This document shows, piece by piece, positions 38,679 to 51,187 of a stretch of DNA of 64,000 bases; positions within the stretch are counted from its first letter, which is position 1; every line of letters starts with the position of its first letter. The translations under genes were made by a program, and so were the position numbers. The DNA is from Ecdyonurus torrentis (taxonomy: Eukaryota; Arthropoda; Insecta; Ephemeroptera; Heptageniidae), in contig OX439134.1 of NCBI GenBank assembly GCA_949318235.1, positions 16,252,874 through 16,316,873 on the forward strand. Direction: 5' to 3'. The notes beneath the pieces are model-generated. The model ran no database searches. It was not told the origin of the DNA and worked only from the letters and a program-made list of their open reading frames with translations.

Positions 38679-38890
38679 AAACGGAGGTTATTGGCGAACA
38701 GAAAAGTTTAGGGTTCCCTAATATCCTACCCTTTAGCATTGTGGGATTTTTCTTTTTTACAGATATTTGAGAAAATTACTGCTCTGACACGAAAATATTT
38801 GAATGAGGGGTACTAGACACACTTTTACATATTTTAGAGTATTAGAAAAATTTTAATCATTTTTCATCTCCGATAAGCTAAATTTGTGAA
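38679..38890. repeat. Family E repeat, diverged copy
   Basis: Starts AAACGGAGGTTATTGGCG and continues GGGTTCCCTAATAT, TTTGAGAAAATTACTGC, GGGGTACTAGACACACTTTTAC, ending CATCTCCGATAAGC, in the order seen at 36810-37033. Confidence 0.55.
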
Positions 38891-40534
38891 TGAGAAAAAA
38901 TTCTTAGGATTTTTTTTTAATGTAGAATCTAAAATTTTGTTCTAAGCTGTATAAGGAAAATGGCAAATTTAATTAATTCAAATATTTACAATAGAGTATT
39001 TCATAGATTTTAATGTAAAAAATTATATAAAATAAATAATATTTTTTAATAATTGGCATTACCAAAGAAAATTTTCATTGGAAACGATTTTTCATTGATT
39101 CTATTTATGTTTTAAAGTACAGTACATTCCATATAAGGGAAAAAATATGTACCGAAATAAAAAGTTGGGGTGAAATCGTGATAAAATAATAGAAAACGGC
39201 CACAGAACTTAATAACTTAGAGATAGGAAAGCTAGAAACGTTTTAATCTAAAAATTTCAATAACTTAAACAAATGTAGGTTAGTTTTTTAAAAACTACGA
39301 AATAAACATTTGTTTCTTTTCAACATTTTTTTAATTACTTGTGAATACAATAAAATATATATCTTGACGTATTGTTGTAAAAAAAAAATTGCAAACTACA
39401 ACAATTAAATTAGTGTGAAAAAGAAAATGTCATTGAAATAGTATTGTTCAAAAAGAAAAATTTAGAGTAGCTTTGTGAATCTTGGAATTTGTTTTTGTTT
39501 AGTCTTATTGTTTTTATTTTATTATAAAGATGTATACAAAGTAGCAGTACTCTTATTTTTATAAGTAAAGATTATCATTAATATCTTAAAGAAAAATCTT
39601 TACTCACAGTTCATAAAATAAAACAGCTTAATTAAAATAAAACTCACAGAAAAAGATAATTTTTATTTATTTCATGTTACTGTAATTTTAAATTAGGAAG
39701 CTCTTTTAATTTCAACACTTCTCAACTAATAACTATGTGTACAAATTATAACCATTCTTTATTATATCTTTTAACTATGAGTTATGTTATAACTTATTCA
39801 AAGATGGCTTTAGAAAATTTATAGATTAAAGTATGTATGTATGTATATTTTTTTATTATTATTATTTTTTTTTTTAGCGAATTGTTAATTTATTTTTACT
39901 TCTTAAAGAGAGGAGTCAGAAAGTTAAATATCGTTTAACTTTTTAAAATATCTTCCAGCTAGAAATGGTGAACTTTATTTTGTAACTTAAATAATACCTT
40001 TGAAGTTTTATTATTTACTTTTCTTAGTTATCACATAGTAAAATGTAACTAAAAATAGTAATATCACAAAAAATCAGGTAAAAAATACACAACTTGAAAG
40101 ATATACACCTAAGTTTAAAGTATTCAAATAATAATAATGGAAATCAATCAATATATTATATAAACTATATCAACTCTGTACAAAAATTTTAACAAATGGA
40201 TGAATAGGTAACTAAGTTTTTCAAATTAAAAAAATGTATTGAGTAGCTGAGTGCACTAATGCCATTATGGTAAAGTCTGATTCCAATGATTTGTCTATAT
40301 CGATTTTATCAATATTTTTGTATTTTTTTTCTCCTTATGAAATAATATAGGACTTTTTTAACGGATTTTTTTAGTCATATAACAGTATATTTAATGTATC
40401 ATCTGATAATTAAATAACCCTAACCCGGTCACATAATGCTATTTATTTTATCAACTACATTCCCATACATAAAAAATAATAATAATAAATAAAAAATAAT
40501 AATAATAAAATAAATTTAAAAAACTACATAAAAG
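38891..40534. other. AT-rich DNA, no gene seen
   Basis: Nothing recognisable beyond A/T runs. Confidence 0.5.
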
Positions 40535-40860
40535 CGTGTTCTGTAAAGTATAGTAAATCTAATTAACAGTGATTGGCTGCCCAACAAAATAAGACACATT
40601 CAATGGTTGATCTTGTTTTTTGAGCCGATAAAAGTGAGTCGCATTGAGAATTGAACATTTTTGTGTGAAGTTTCGTTCATTCTTATCAAGTTCAAGTTCT
40701 AAACGAAGAAATAACAATGATTGACCATATCTAAAAAAAAAAAAAAAAAAAAACGTAGTAAGCAGGTAATGACATCATGATCAGATGTTTTAAACAAAGG
40801 AAAAATTTCAAAGCTGGCTCAAGAGTTGTGTGTAGTTTATAGAACGAGCTACAATGCTTC
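40535..40860 (+). repeat. Promoter-like repeat, copy 2
   Basis: Matches 5920-6250: TGTTCTGTAAAGTATAGT, GATTGGCTGCC, GGTTGATCTTGTTTTTTGAG, GATAAAAGTGAGTCGCAT, AACGAAGAAATAACAATGAT, CAGGTAATGACATCATGATC, AAGCTGGCTCA. Here the 110-bp block is single and a poly-A run is inserted at about 40733. A 77-aa frame (40826-41059) begins at its right edge but has no recognisable domain. Confidence 0.65.
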
Positions 40861-42493
40861 TAGTTCAGTGGTACTATGTACTGTACTGTACGTATGCTAC
40901 CATGCAGCTACCATGACAACAATACTTTTGCTTACAAAAATATATATAAAGAGAAAGGGTAAAATTACATTGTCACTAATACAAGTCACGTGTGTACTGT
41001 ACGATCAAGTGTATATAAATGACATAAACTTACAATGTGGCACAATCCGCTCTAAGTAGCCATTTATCACACATTTTGTTAGTATGTCATCTTATTATCT
41101 ACAATATTTATGTCACTGACTTTTATATTATTATTTAATATATATAAGGAAAATTATATGACTTAACATTTTTGTCTTAATTGAGGATAAAATAACCAGT
41201 TTTTTTTTCTTCTTCTTAAAATCTTGTAATCCAAAAGATTAAAATAAACAGATGCTATATTATTGTGCAATTTTAATAACTAGGCTATATATAATTAATT
41301 ATTTTGATTTTTTAAATATAGTTCCGCTTCCGTATGATTATTAAATGTTTATTATAAGTATAACCAGAGAGACTGTTCGTAATATCCATTCTCTTTGTTT
41401 TGGAATAATAATATAGTAAAAACTACCTTAATAATATTGTCTGTACAATTATTTAAATTGGTTATGCATTTTGGGCGCAAAAAGAGTCAATATTTACAAA
41501 AAGTTCCAATTTTTTTAAAAAATGAGATATGTAATATAAAAAAAATCATTTAAAGTAAAAAAAAAAATGAATAATCTTAATATTTTGCTATATAATAATA
41601 AACATTAATAAATTTAGCTCTCCACAAATTTTAAAACTATTTAGTATATTACGTAAAATTTGTGTAAAACAAAGTAAACTACAATTAAAAAAAAAAAAAT
41701 CAATGATAATGACACTGAAACTTAATTATATAGTATTTTAACGATTATATATAGATTTATGTAAAATGTGAACTAGTTTCTTTAAATTTTCGTGTAAAGT
41801 AATAAATTTAAAAGATAAAGGATAAAACAATTAAAAGTTTATTATTATATGATTCGATAAACATAAATTTAAAGCAATAATAAAATTACTATCAATACAG
41901 TTAGTTATTATTATACTTTCTCATTCAATGGAAATAAAACATAAAACCGCAAAGTTATCAAACAGAACGATTACTGTATTTTTTTTAATTTTAAACAAAC
42001 TTGATTTAGTAATATGAATATTATAAAACATAAAAATATATTAAGAAATGTATTTTATATTTTATCTTTTATTTAAAATCTATTGCATCTATTAAACTGT
42101 TACAGAAATAGTTACTAAAAGATGTAATTCAAATTTCAAATTCAAAATACGTTTATTCATTTCTTTCATCCAATATAGAAATATAATACAAATTGTATGA
42201 GTCAAGGTTATTGCTTTTTAAGAAAAAACAATTACAAATTATATTCAATATACAAACAATAAGTAATTTAAAAAACATAATTACACATAAAAACAATCAT
42301 TTTCTTTGCAGAAATTATTTTAAATGACTTTACTTGTCTGAGTCGTTCATAAACTCTTCAATTGAGTAATACTGTCTATAATTAATATAAAATATTTTAA
42401 GCTATGCTCTTAAAAACAAAATTTTATCTGGTTCATTTCTTTATGTCAAATTATTATAAATGTTTAGAACACCACAGAAACGACCTATGATAA
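40861..42493. other. AT-rich DNA, no gene supported
   Basis: Apart from the unsupported 77-aa frame noted with the previous entry, nothing is recognisable. Confidence 0.45.
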
Positions 42494-42769
42494 ACTCTAA
42501 AAATTGGTGCATTACTTTAATTACGAATCCTAACTTATATAAGATAACCACATTTAAGTTATTATCAGTAGCTAAAATAATACATTTTAGCAATTTATTA
42601 AAAATAGCTAATTTAAGTTGTTTTAAGTTTTGTTAAGCTATTTTAAGTTAAAATAGCTATTGTTAATAATTTACTAAAATGCATTATTTTAGCTACTCAT
42701 AATAACTTAAAAGTGATTATCTTAAATAAGTTAGTATTCGTAACTAAAGTAATGCACCAATTTTTAGAT
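42494..42769. repeat. Palindromic MITE (family B)
   Basis: Ends ACTCTAAAAATTGGTGCATTAC and GTAATGCACCAATTTTTAGAT. Arms of roughly 110 bases pair almost fully around a centre near 42632. Confidence 0.85.
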
Positions 42770-45330
<2,561 letters not shown>

Positions 45331-45474
45331 TTACGGTCATTTTACTAAAAAAATGAAATTCTATTAGTATATAGCAATAACATGTATTTAAATGTAACTT
45401 TGTGTCAGCTGAAATCTCCATCTGATTGTAGCCATAAGCCAATAGAAAATCATTTTTAAGTAAAATGTATATAC
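45331..45474. repeat. MITE family A, diverged copy
   Basis: Left end TTACGGTCATTTTAC; right end GTAAAATGTATATAC is eroded. The core ACATGTATTTAAATGTAACTTTGTGTCAGCTGAAATC has the same orientation as in 29820-30123. Confidence 0.75.
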
Positions 45475-45802
45475 ACTAAAATTAAACTATTCAAATTCCA
45501 TTTAATGAAATTCATTGCATAATACAAGAATTACTATGTACGAAAAGGTTAATAAACTCAATATCATTGTAATTAACACATAAAATAACAAGTCTTTCTA
45601 ACGTAAGAATAAGCACCAATATGAACCTTACATATTATTTGACATCCCATATAACTTATATCATGCACTAAAAAAGCTGCATAATTATTTGAACTTAAGA
45701 AAAAATGTCGTGACAACATTCTATTGTTTTTGTTTTGTTTCCACCTACATATAATTATGTCACAAAAATTAACACCTACATTATATATAGCTATAATTAT
45801 TA

Positions 45803-46295
45803 TGTCACGGGCCGTTTCTTGTTGGTCCCGTCTCTGGCCTATGCTTTAACCTACCTTAACTGGTTCCTAATATGTGCCAAATTCTAACATTAAGTGAGAG
45901 GGAAGCGAAGGTAAATAAAACAATGCCGTTCTGTAGTCTCAATTGCAGTGTATTGTGCACTCAAAATGCAATGACAACTGTTATAATTAATTAATATAAA
46001 AGTATATTGATTAAACTTACATGTTGTGGGTTCTAACATTCCGGCTTCCACCCTTGCGCTCGCACTTTCTCTCGCACCCGTTCACCAGAGAGAGAAGATT
46101 AATAATGATAACGGAGTATGCATCGCCCCGGCCCGCAAGTGATGAGCTCGTGACCTCACACGCACTTTGACCTGTAGTTGTTAGTGCGTGCGAGCGCCTC
46201 GCCACTCATCCCTTGCTGAGTCACTTTATTTTGTCATTTGTGCAAATATGTGTAACAATAATATTAATTATTGCTACACATAATTGCACGTGACA
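45803..46295 (-). repeat. 3' LTR
   Basis: Begins TGTCACG and ends CGTGACA, giving a 7-bp terminal inverted repeat. Same length and, by visual comparison, the same sequence as 59686-60178. Sense contains AAAATAAAG, a possible polyadenylation signal, and TGACTCAGCA, an AP-1/Maf-type site (46214-46223). The 62-aa frame inside is not considered a gene. Confidence 0.95.
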
Positions 46296-46310
46296 TTACC
46301 TTCCCCCGAA
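46296..46310 (-). promoter_or_regulatory. Polypurine tract
   Basis: In sense orientation GGGGGAAGG (46307-46299), followed by TAA, abuts the 3' LTR. This is where plus-strand DNA synthesis is expected to start. Confidence 0.8.
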
Positions 46311-46412
46311 ATAGACCAACGGGTGGGGTGAAGGCGTAAGGGGATGATATGAGACGAAAAATAAACAAATCATAATAGTGCTGAGCTTAGGGTAGTCACT
46401 TTAGAATGTTTG

Positions 46413-46452
<40 letters not shown>

Positions 46453-46932
46453 ACATAGTTAAGTTGACATATGACATGTTAAAACCAAAATAAAAGAACA
46501 TTTGTTGAGTTTACTCAGTCTCAAGGATGTGGTATTATTTTAATAACATCTTAAATTATTTTGTTTCTTCAATCGACTCAATTCTTAGTCTTTTCATGCA
46601 GTACAGAAACAAAATAAATGAAAATAATATATATATTTATCTATATTCTCCAAAATATAAAAATACCCATACAATCTATCCAAAATAGAAAATAATAGTT
46701 TAAAGATAATTATTATTAGTAAATTTTTTTTTTTTTTTTTTTTAGCACATATTTAATAACCACAATTTCACTCAAAGTAGGTAATAAGTCCATACTTTGC
46801 TTCTTCTTTTCATTATGTGAACACGACAATAACAACAAATTATTATATCACTCAAAGTAGGTAATAAGTCCATACTTTGTTTCTTCTTTAAACACACATA
46901 TAGTTTTGTTGCCAGGGGCACTTAGGGTTACA
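46311..46932 (-). other. Region between env and polypurine tract
   Basis: Non-coding. Poly-T tracts (plus strand) at about 46418-46448 and 46723-46743. Also holds the direct repeat described separately. Confidence 0.6.
46768..46889. repeat. Two 42-bp direct repeats, 80-bp period
   Basis: CACTCAAAGTAGGTAATAAG.. through TTTCTTCTTT occurs at 46768-46809 and 46848-46889 with about one mismatch. It lies just downstream of env in sense orientation. Confidence 0.85.
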
Positions 46933-48948
46933 TTAATCTTCGAGAATTGGTCCGTAGAAATAGTTAGGGACAATCACACTTGGGTTTGGGACCTGATTTT
47001 GCATGGGAGCAGATGGTTCTATGCGAGCGGGTTCTTCCATTATGATGACAGGTGGTCGGGGAACATAGAGGGTGTTGTTTAAGGGGGCCATTGGGATTGG
47101 TGGCTCTGCAGGTTGCGATCGTCTGGAGTACTTAAGCTGCCAAAAATACTTAAGTAATTTCGCCACACCTCTGACTGCCAAAAACAGCACAATACCAGTC
47201 GTAATGGTCCCCACCACACTCCACAAGATGGATTTGGTCTGCGCCAGATCCAGGGTCGAGGGGTCGTACAGCTTTTGCTCCTCCTCCACCAGGTGCAGAG
47301 GTATACCCGGAGTATGCTGAGTATCTAGAGCCTTCAGGGTCTGTAACATTGGTTCCCATTTACTCAATGATGTTACCTTAGCAGCTTGATGTTCACTGGG
47401 AAGCAGAGGTATCGAGAAGTTATCTCGGTGGATGTAAGCTCTTCCGCCAAACGCTATGTTATGAGGATTGCTGAAGATGGCTCGTGACAGCAGGGTATGC
47501 TTAGTATGGTACGCAGTACATCCTGGTTCCAGCGACAGAAAACCATGACCATCCACAGTTAACCAGTCCGACGTGGTGACCCCCGGGCTAGAATGTATCT
47601 GCTGGCACTTTAAAGACAACTTAAGAGGTTCGCTCACGCTGTAAAGCCACTCTCCCTTATTTGCTGTTGTTACAAAGATAGAGTATGGCTCGTGTGTTAT
47701 CCTTTTGTGGCATAACTCGGCCGCAGTTGTTCTCAAACCCCGGAAAGCTGCGATCGAGCAGGACGGAAACTCGATTCCTCTTACTGGTAGGTCGGGTGGA
47801 CACAGCGTTACAGCACCTGTCTGACATTTCTGTAAAAACGACTGCGTCATAAGGATGTAGTGCATCTGATCTGCAGATACAGCTAGCAGAGTCGTATCAG
47901 GTGAAATTTCAACAGCCCCTGCTTGCCCCGGATACTTTTGGATGATGGAGTGCACCTCATAAATTTGAAAATCACGGGACTCACTTCTGATAGGCAACAC
48001 GATAAAGAATCTGAAGCTGTCTGATGTTTTATAGAAATGGACCGCAGCTGATGAGTATATTAGAGGTAAACCATCCTTGCTAGGCTGGCCAAGTAGGGAA
48101 TAACCTTGGGGTAGATGCTGGGAAATCTCCACCAGGATAGGTAAAAAGGACTCGGGTGATATGAGTTCAGGTGTTAGCCTACCTTGCTGTGCGGATGTAA
48201 CCATAGATTGCAGACGTGATACCTCTTTATCCATAGCCATTAAGTTGTGTTTAACTAAGGTATGTGTAGTTTGGATTGCCAGCAATACTCTCGATTGATG
48301 GTCCACATTGGCAATAGCTTCCGTTGTAGCTTCCTCCTTAGTCCTTATTGTCTCCTCGAGAAGTTCCACGGACGCTGTTAAGCTATGGAGTAAAGAGTCA
48401 TGCCTCTTTAGTGTATCCGCTGATGCATTCAGGAATGTTAGTTGTTCCTGAAGGTTTACCAATAATTTGTCCTGGGTTGCCTTGGCTAATTTAATTTGAT
48501 TGTTTATAGCCTCTACCTGGTCATCTGTAGCTACCCCTGTGATGTAATGGAGTCCATATCCTAGCCCATTAAACAGCCCGCGCGAGGATCTTGGATTTTT
48601 CGTAGTTATGTAATCTAGCTCATTTAGATTATTCGAAATGAAGTTGACCTCGGCTGATAATGAACTTATTACCTCTGTAATTAGTGCCTGTACGCCAGAG
48701 CGAAACGTGGTGTCCACCCCCTCAGTGTACCGAGAACTATGTTCCTTGAATTTGGCAATCTGGGTGATAATCCTGTCCAGCTGTCTTCTAGCCCCGTTAG
48801 TGCTGTACTCAATTACCAAGTTCCAAGAATCCGCTGAGTAGATCATCTTCTGGGTTTTCTTAAAAAACAGGCCCTGGTTGTTATCCCCATTTACCTCAAG
48901 CGAGACGGCTCCAAATATAAGCAGGCCCAGCAAAGAGAAGCCCAACAT
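46933..48948 (-). CDS. env: Envelope fusion glycoprotein (baculovirus F / errantivirus Env type)
   Basis: A class I-type membrane fusion protein expected on the particle surface. Start chosen at the ATG at 48948: it lies 3 bases after a splice-acceptor-like CTGTTTCAG and opens with a hydrophobic signal (MLGFSLLGLLIFGAVSL). The frame is also open upstream to an ATG at 49110, overlapping ORF3, but that extension is hydrophilic. From the 48948 start there are 671 residues. A furin-like RSSR (residues 120-123) is directly followed by a Gly-rich hydrophobic fusion-peptide-like GLFNGLG, the arrangement of F proteins. Long helical heptad regions follow, then a Cys-containing ectodomain, one transmembrane helix near residues 573-592 and a 79-residue Pro-rich cytoplasmic tail. 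No stop or frameshift is seen. The assignment is by pattern of the family. Confidence 0.85.
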   Translation of the reverse strand: MLGFSLLGLLIFGAVSLEVNGDNNQGLFFKKTQKMIYSADSWNLVIEYSTNGARRQLDRIITQIAKFKEHSSRYTEGVDTTFRSGVQALITEVISSLSAEVNFISNNLNELDYITTKNPRSSRGLFNGLGYGLHYITGVATDDQVEAINNQIKLAKATQDKLLVNLQEQLTFLNASADTLKRHDSLLHSLTASVELLEETIRTKEEATTEAIANVDHQSRVLLAIQTTHTLVKHNLMAMDKEVSRLQSMVTSAQQGRLTPELISPESFLPILVEISQHLPQGYSLLGQPSKDGLPLIYSSAAVHFYKTSDSFRFFIVLPIRSESRDFQIYEVHSIIQKYPGQAGAVEISPDTTLLAVSADQMHYILMTQSFLQKCQTGAVTLCPPDLPVRGIEFPSCSIAAFRGLRTTAAELCHKRITHEPYSIFVTTANKGEWLYSVSEPLKLSLKCQQIHSSPGVTTSDWLTVDGHGFLSLEPGCTAYHTKHTLLSRAIFSNPHNIAFGGRAYIHRDNFSIPLLPSEHQAAKVTSLSKWEPMLQTLKALDTQHTPGIPLHLVEEEQKLYDPSTLDLAQTKSILWSVVGTITTGIVLFLAVRGVAKLLKYFWQLKYSRRSQPAEPPIPMAPLNNTLYVPRPPVIIMEEPARIEPSAPMQNQVPNPSVIVPNYFYGPILED

Positions 48949-48965
48949 TTCTGAAACAGTTATAA
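48949..48965 (-). promoter_or_regulatory. Splice acceptor candidate for env mRNA
   Basis: Sense GGTTATAACTGTTTCAG ends at 48951, and the env ATG follows after two further bases. Errantiviral and retroviral env genes are translated from spliced subgenomic RNA. The donor was not located. Confidence 0.5.
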
Positions 48966-48970
48966 CCTTA

Positions 48971-51187
48971 TTAGTGTGTTGTACGGAATGTAGTTTCTGT
49001 TGCTTGGAGTTGCAGCAATTGCTGCTGGGTTTGGAGACGTTTCTGAAGGTTCTGGTTATATTTTTGTCGCCTTGAGACTCTTGTCTTTTTAGCCTTTTGC
49101 TTGATTTCATCAAGTTGCCTTTTCAGGTCATCTCTTTCTTGCATCACTTGACGATAAGCGGTTTCTGAGAAAGGTACTTCCGCGGATGTGGTAGAAGGCG
49201 GAGCTGAGTGCGTGTTGTGGTTTAAAATGTTGTGTGTCACGGAAGTTACCTGATTGAATGTCTGATGCGTTATATAGTTGTTTATTTGGATAGGAGTTGA
49301 AGTTGTATGAGATGTCGACAAGGTTTCTCTTCTATTTTGAGGTTCTGGAGTTGGAATGGTTGAGCTAACGCCATCTTGCGCAGGAGTTGGTTTACCGGTG
49401 TCTGAATTTGGAGATGCTGTTGGTGTAAAGTTTTCGTTTAAGGGCACTTGCTTTGAAGAACTGGTTGCTGTGTGTTTGTCGTAATTTTGTAATTTAGAGA
49501 GCAGCACAGCTTTTGTTATCATTAATAAGTTATTTCTGTCTCGTAATTCCATATAAAGCTTGCCGTTGACCCAGGCCTCCGGTATACTACTCCTAGGAAG
49601 GAGAGCGTACTCAGGTTGGCTAGGTTTCTTAAACATGTTGATTGCCCAATCAAAAACTTGCATCTGTTGGTAAGTTAGGTCCTGTCCTTGCAAAGCAATC
49701 GGTTCACCTGTGCTGATATCTATCTCGGATGGCGCCACGCATTCTAGCTGAATTCGTATAAAGCTCCTCCCCTTTTTGTGTTCTGAAAAACTAAGGATTA
49801 CATTTTTACAAAATCCTGGCAATTGAGATAAATTGTTCGCTGCATCTTTAACCTCTGGTGATACAACCTTCTCTGGAATGTTGGACCCTGGGTGGTCGAG
49901 ACCGTCTACCCAATTTTTGAATACCTGATATGTGGAAATAGCAGCACAACTTCGAGGGAAATCCGGATTTTCGGTGTCATGCTTCTTACGCATTTCAGGA
50001 GCATTTAACCATTCCTTCATCTTATCTCGGTTACGCTGGGTCGTTTTTATGCCACTTATGTTCCATAGATAGCAAAGTTCAGATACAAAGTTCTCGTGCC
50101 GAATTTCTATGTTCAGAGATTTGTTGCAGATATTTTTGAAACTCTTAGTAGCTGCCAGGCCCTCCTTAAACTTCTGCAGGTCAGATGATTTCCTAGCAAT
50201 CTCATCATTAGCGAGGCGCAAGTCTCTTTGCAGGTTGCGTATTTCTTCTTCCTGGATTGCAAAGGACTCCTTAAATTCACTTTCTCCGTTAGCTAGCTTG
50301 CGTTTTAGCTGACTGAGGTTTTCCTGCGTTGATTTAAGTTTTGATTTTTGCCTCCGGTCGTCTGATATCTTCTTTTCAGCATTAGCTAGCCGACCTTTGT
50401 ATCTGTGAAGCTGAGCATCTGTTGATTGGAACTTCTCTTGCAGTTTTCTAGCCCTCTTTTCCGCCTCTTGTAATTTTCTTTCTAAGTCCTCAAATTTTGC
50501 CATTGCTATGGTTCTTGTAGTCGTTTGAGTACTGCGTTGTTTCGATTTTGTTATGGCATCGGGTGAATTTGAGGATCTTTTGCGTTTTGTTGGAATACGT
50601 GGGAGTCCATCGTCCTTATCAGACTGGAGCTTGAGATTCTTTCTTGGCGTAAAATCCTCGCCTTCTGAAATGTAGTCAGCCGGTGGGCCATCGGATGCGA
50701 CTGATGGGGTTTTCTCTGGCAAGTTTCTGCTGATAACGACGACTGGAGACATCTGCAACCTACAATCATTTAAAAATGAGTTTTCTCGTAAACAGGCGGT
50801 TTTGGACTGAAGTTCTGGCAAGGAGTTCGTGTTGAACGTGGTTTCTTCCCTGTTTAGCTCCGATACTTTATTACCCTTAATGTTTTGTGATCTGTCTAAG
50901 GCGCTGTCCACTTCCACAATACAAGGTTCTGCTGCAAAGGGCATGGTTGTGTCAGGCCCAACCACTTCTTCTAATATTTTCTCAATCTCTGCCATGGTCA
51001 GGGTGGTAGGGTTAGCATCCTCAACCTCTTCTAGTGGTGCGTAGTTATTGCATGATTCAGGAATGTTTTTACCAGGAGTCGGAGGTGGAATATCAAAAAA
51101 TTCTGGATAAGTGTTATTAGCTGGGTCGTCGACAAGGTAGGTAGGCGTAGTCTCCATATTTGTTATCCCGCTCGATGCGATCGGCAT
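48971..51187 (-). CDS. ORF3: 738-aa coiled-coil protein of unknown function
   Basis: I recognise no family. Visible parts: acidic, Pro-rich N-terminus (1-195); basic cluster PTKRKR (199-204) that could be a nuclear signal; a strongly charged coiled coil (about 230-345, FEDLERKLQEAEKRARKLQ onward); a globular-looking region (350-570) with Cys, Trp and mixed hydrophobics (LCYLWNISG, FKNWVDGLDH); a Ser/Thr/Pro/Asn linker (570-670); and a second, basic Gln-rich coiled coil at the C-terminus (675-730). No protease, RT, RNase H, integrase or zinc-knuckle motif. The start ATG lies just past the point where RT breaks off, and a stop lies six codons upstream in this frame, so the true start could have been altered by the deletion. 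It overlaps the upstream-open part of env by about 140 bases. Position between pol and env suggests a structural or RNA-handling accessory protein; that is inference. Confidence 0.75.
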   Translation of the reverse strand: MPIASSGITNMETTPTYLVDDPANNTYPEFFDIPPPTPGKNIPESCNNYAPLEEVEDANPTTLTMAEIEKILEEVVGPDTTMPFAAEPCIVEVDSALDRSQNIKGNKVSELNREETTFNTNSLPELQSKTACLRENSFLNDCRLQMSPVVVISRNLPEKTPSVASDGPPADYISEGEDFTPRKNLKLQSDKDDGLPRIPTKRKRSSNSPDAITKSKQRSTQTTTRTIAMAKFEDLERKLQEAEKRARKLQEKFQSTDAQLHRYKGRLANAEKKISDDRRQKSKLKSTQENLSQLKRKLANGESEFKESFAIQEEEIRNLQRDLRLANDEIARKSSDLQKFKEGLAATKSFKNICNKSLNIEIRHENFVSELCYLWNISGIKTTQRNRDKMKEWLNAPEMRKKHDTENPDFPRSCAAISTYQVFKNWVDGLDHPGSNIPEKVVSPEVKDAANNLSQLPGFCKNVILSFSEHKKGRSFIRIQLECVAPSEIDISTGEPIALQGQDLTYQQMQVFDWAINMFKKPSQPEYALLPRSSIPEAWVNGKLYMELRDRNNLLMITKAVLLSKLQNYDKHTATSSSKQVPLNENFTPTASPNSDTGKPTPAQDGVSSTIPTPEPQNRRETLSTSHTTSTPIQINNYITHQTFNQVTSVTHNILNHNTHSAPPSTTSAEVPFSETAYRQVMQERDDLKRQLDEIKQKAKKTRVSRRQKYNQNLQKRLQTQQQLLQLQATETTFRTTH

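Noticed and set aside
40826..41059. 77-aa frame just after the promoter-like repeat
   Set aside because: No domain, no conservation with the first repeat copy, and its start lies inside the repeat.
46017..46205. 62-aa frame, identical at 59900-60088
   Set aside because: Both lie wholly within the LTRs, so the repetition is explained by the LTR pair. No motif or start context supports a protein.
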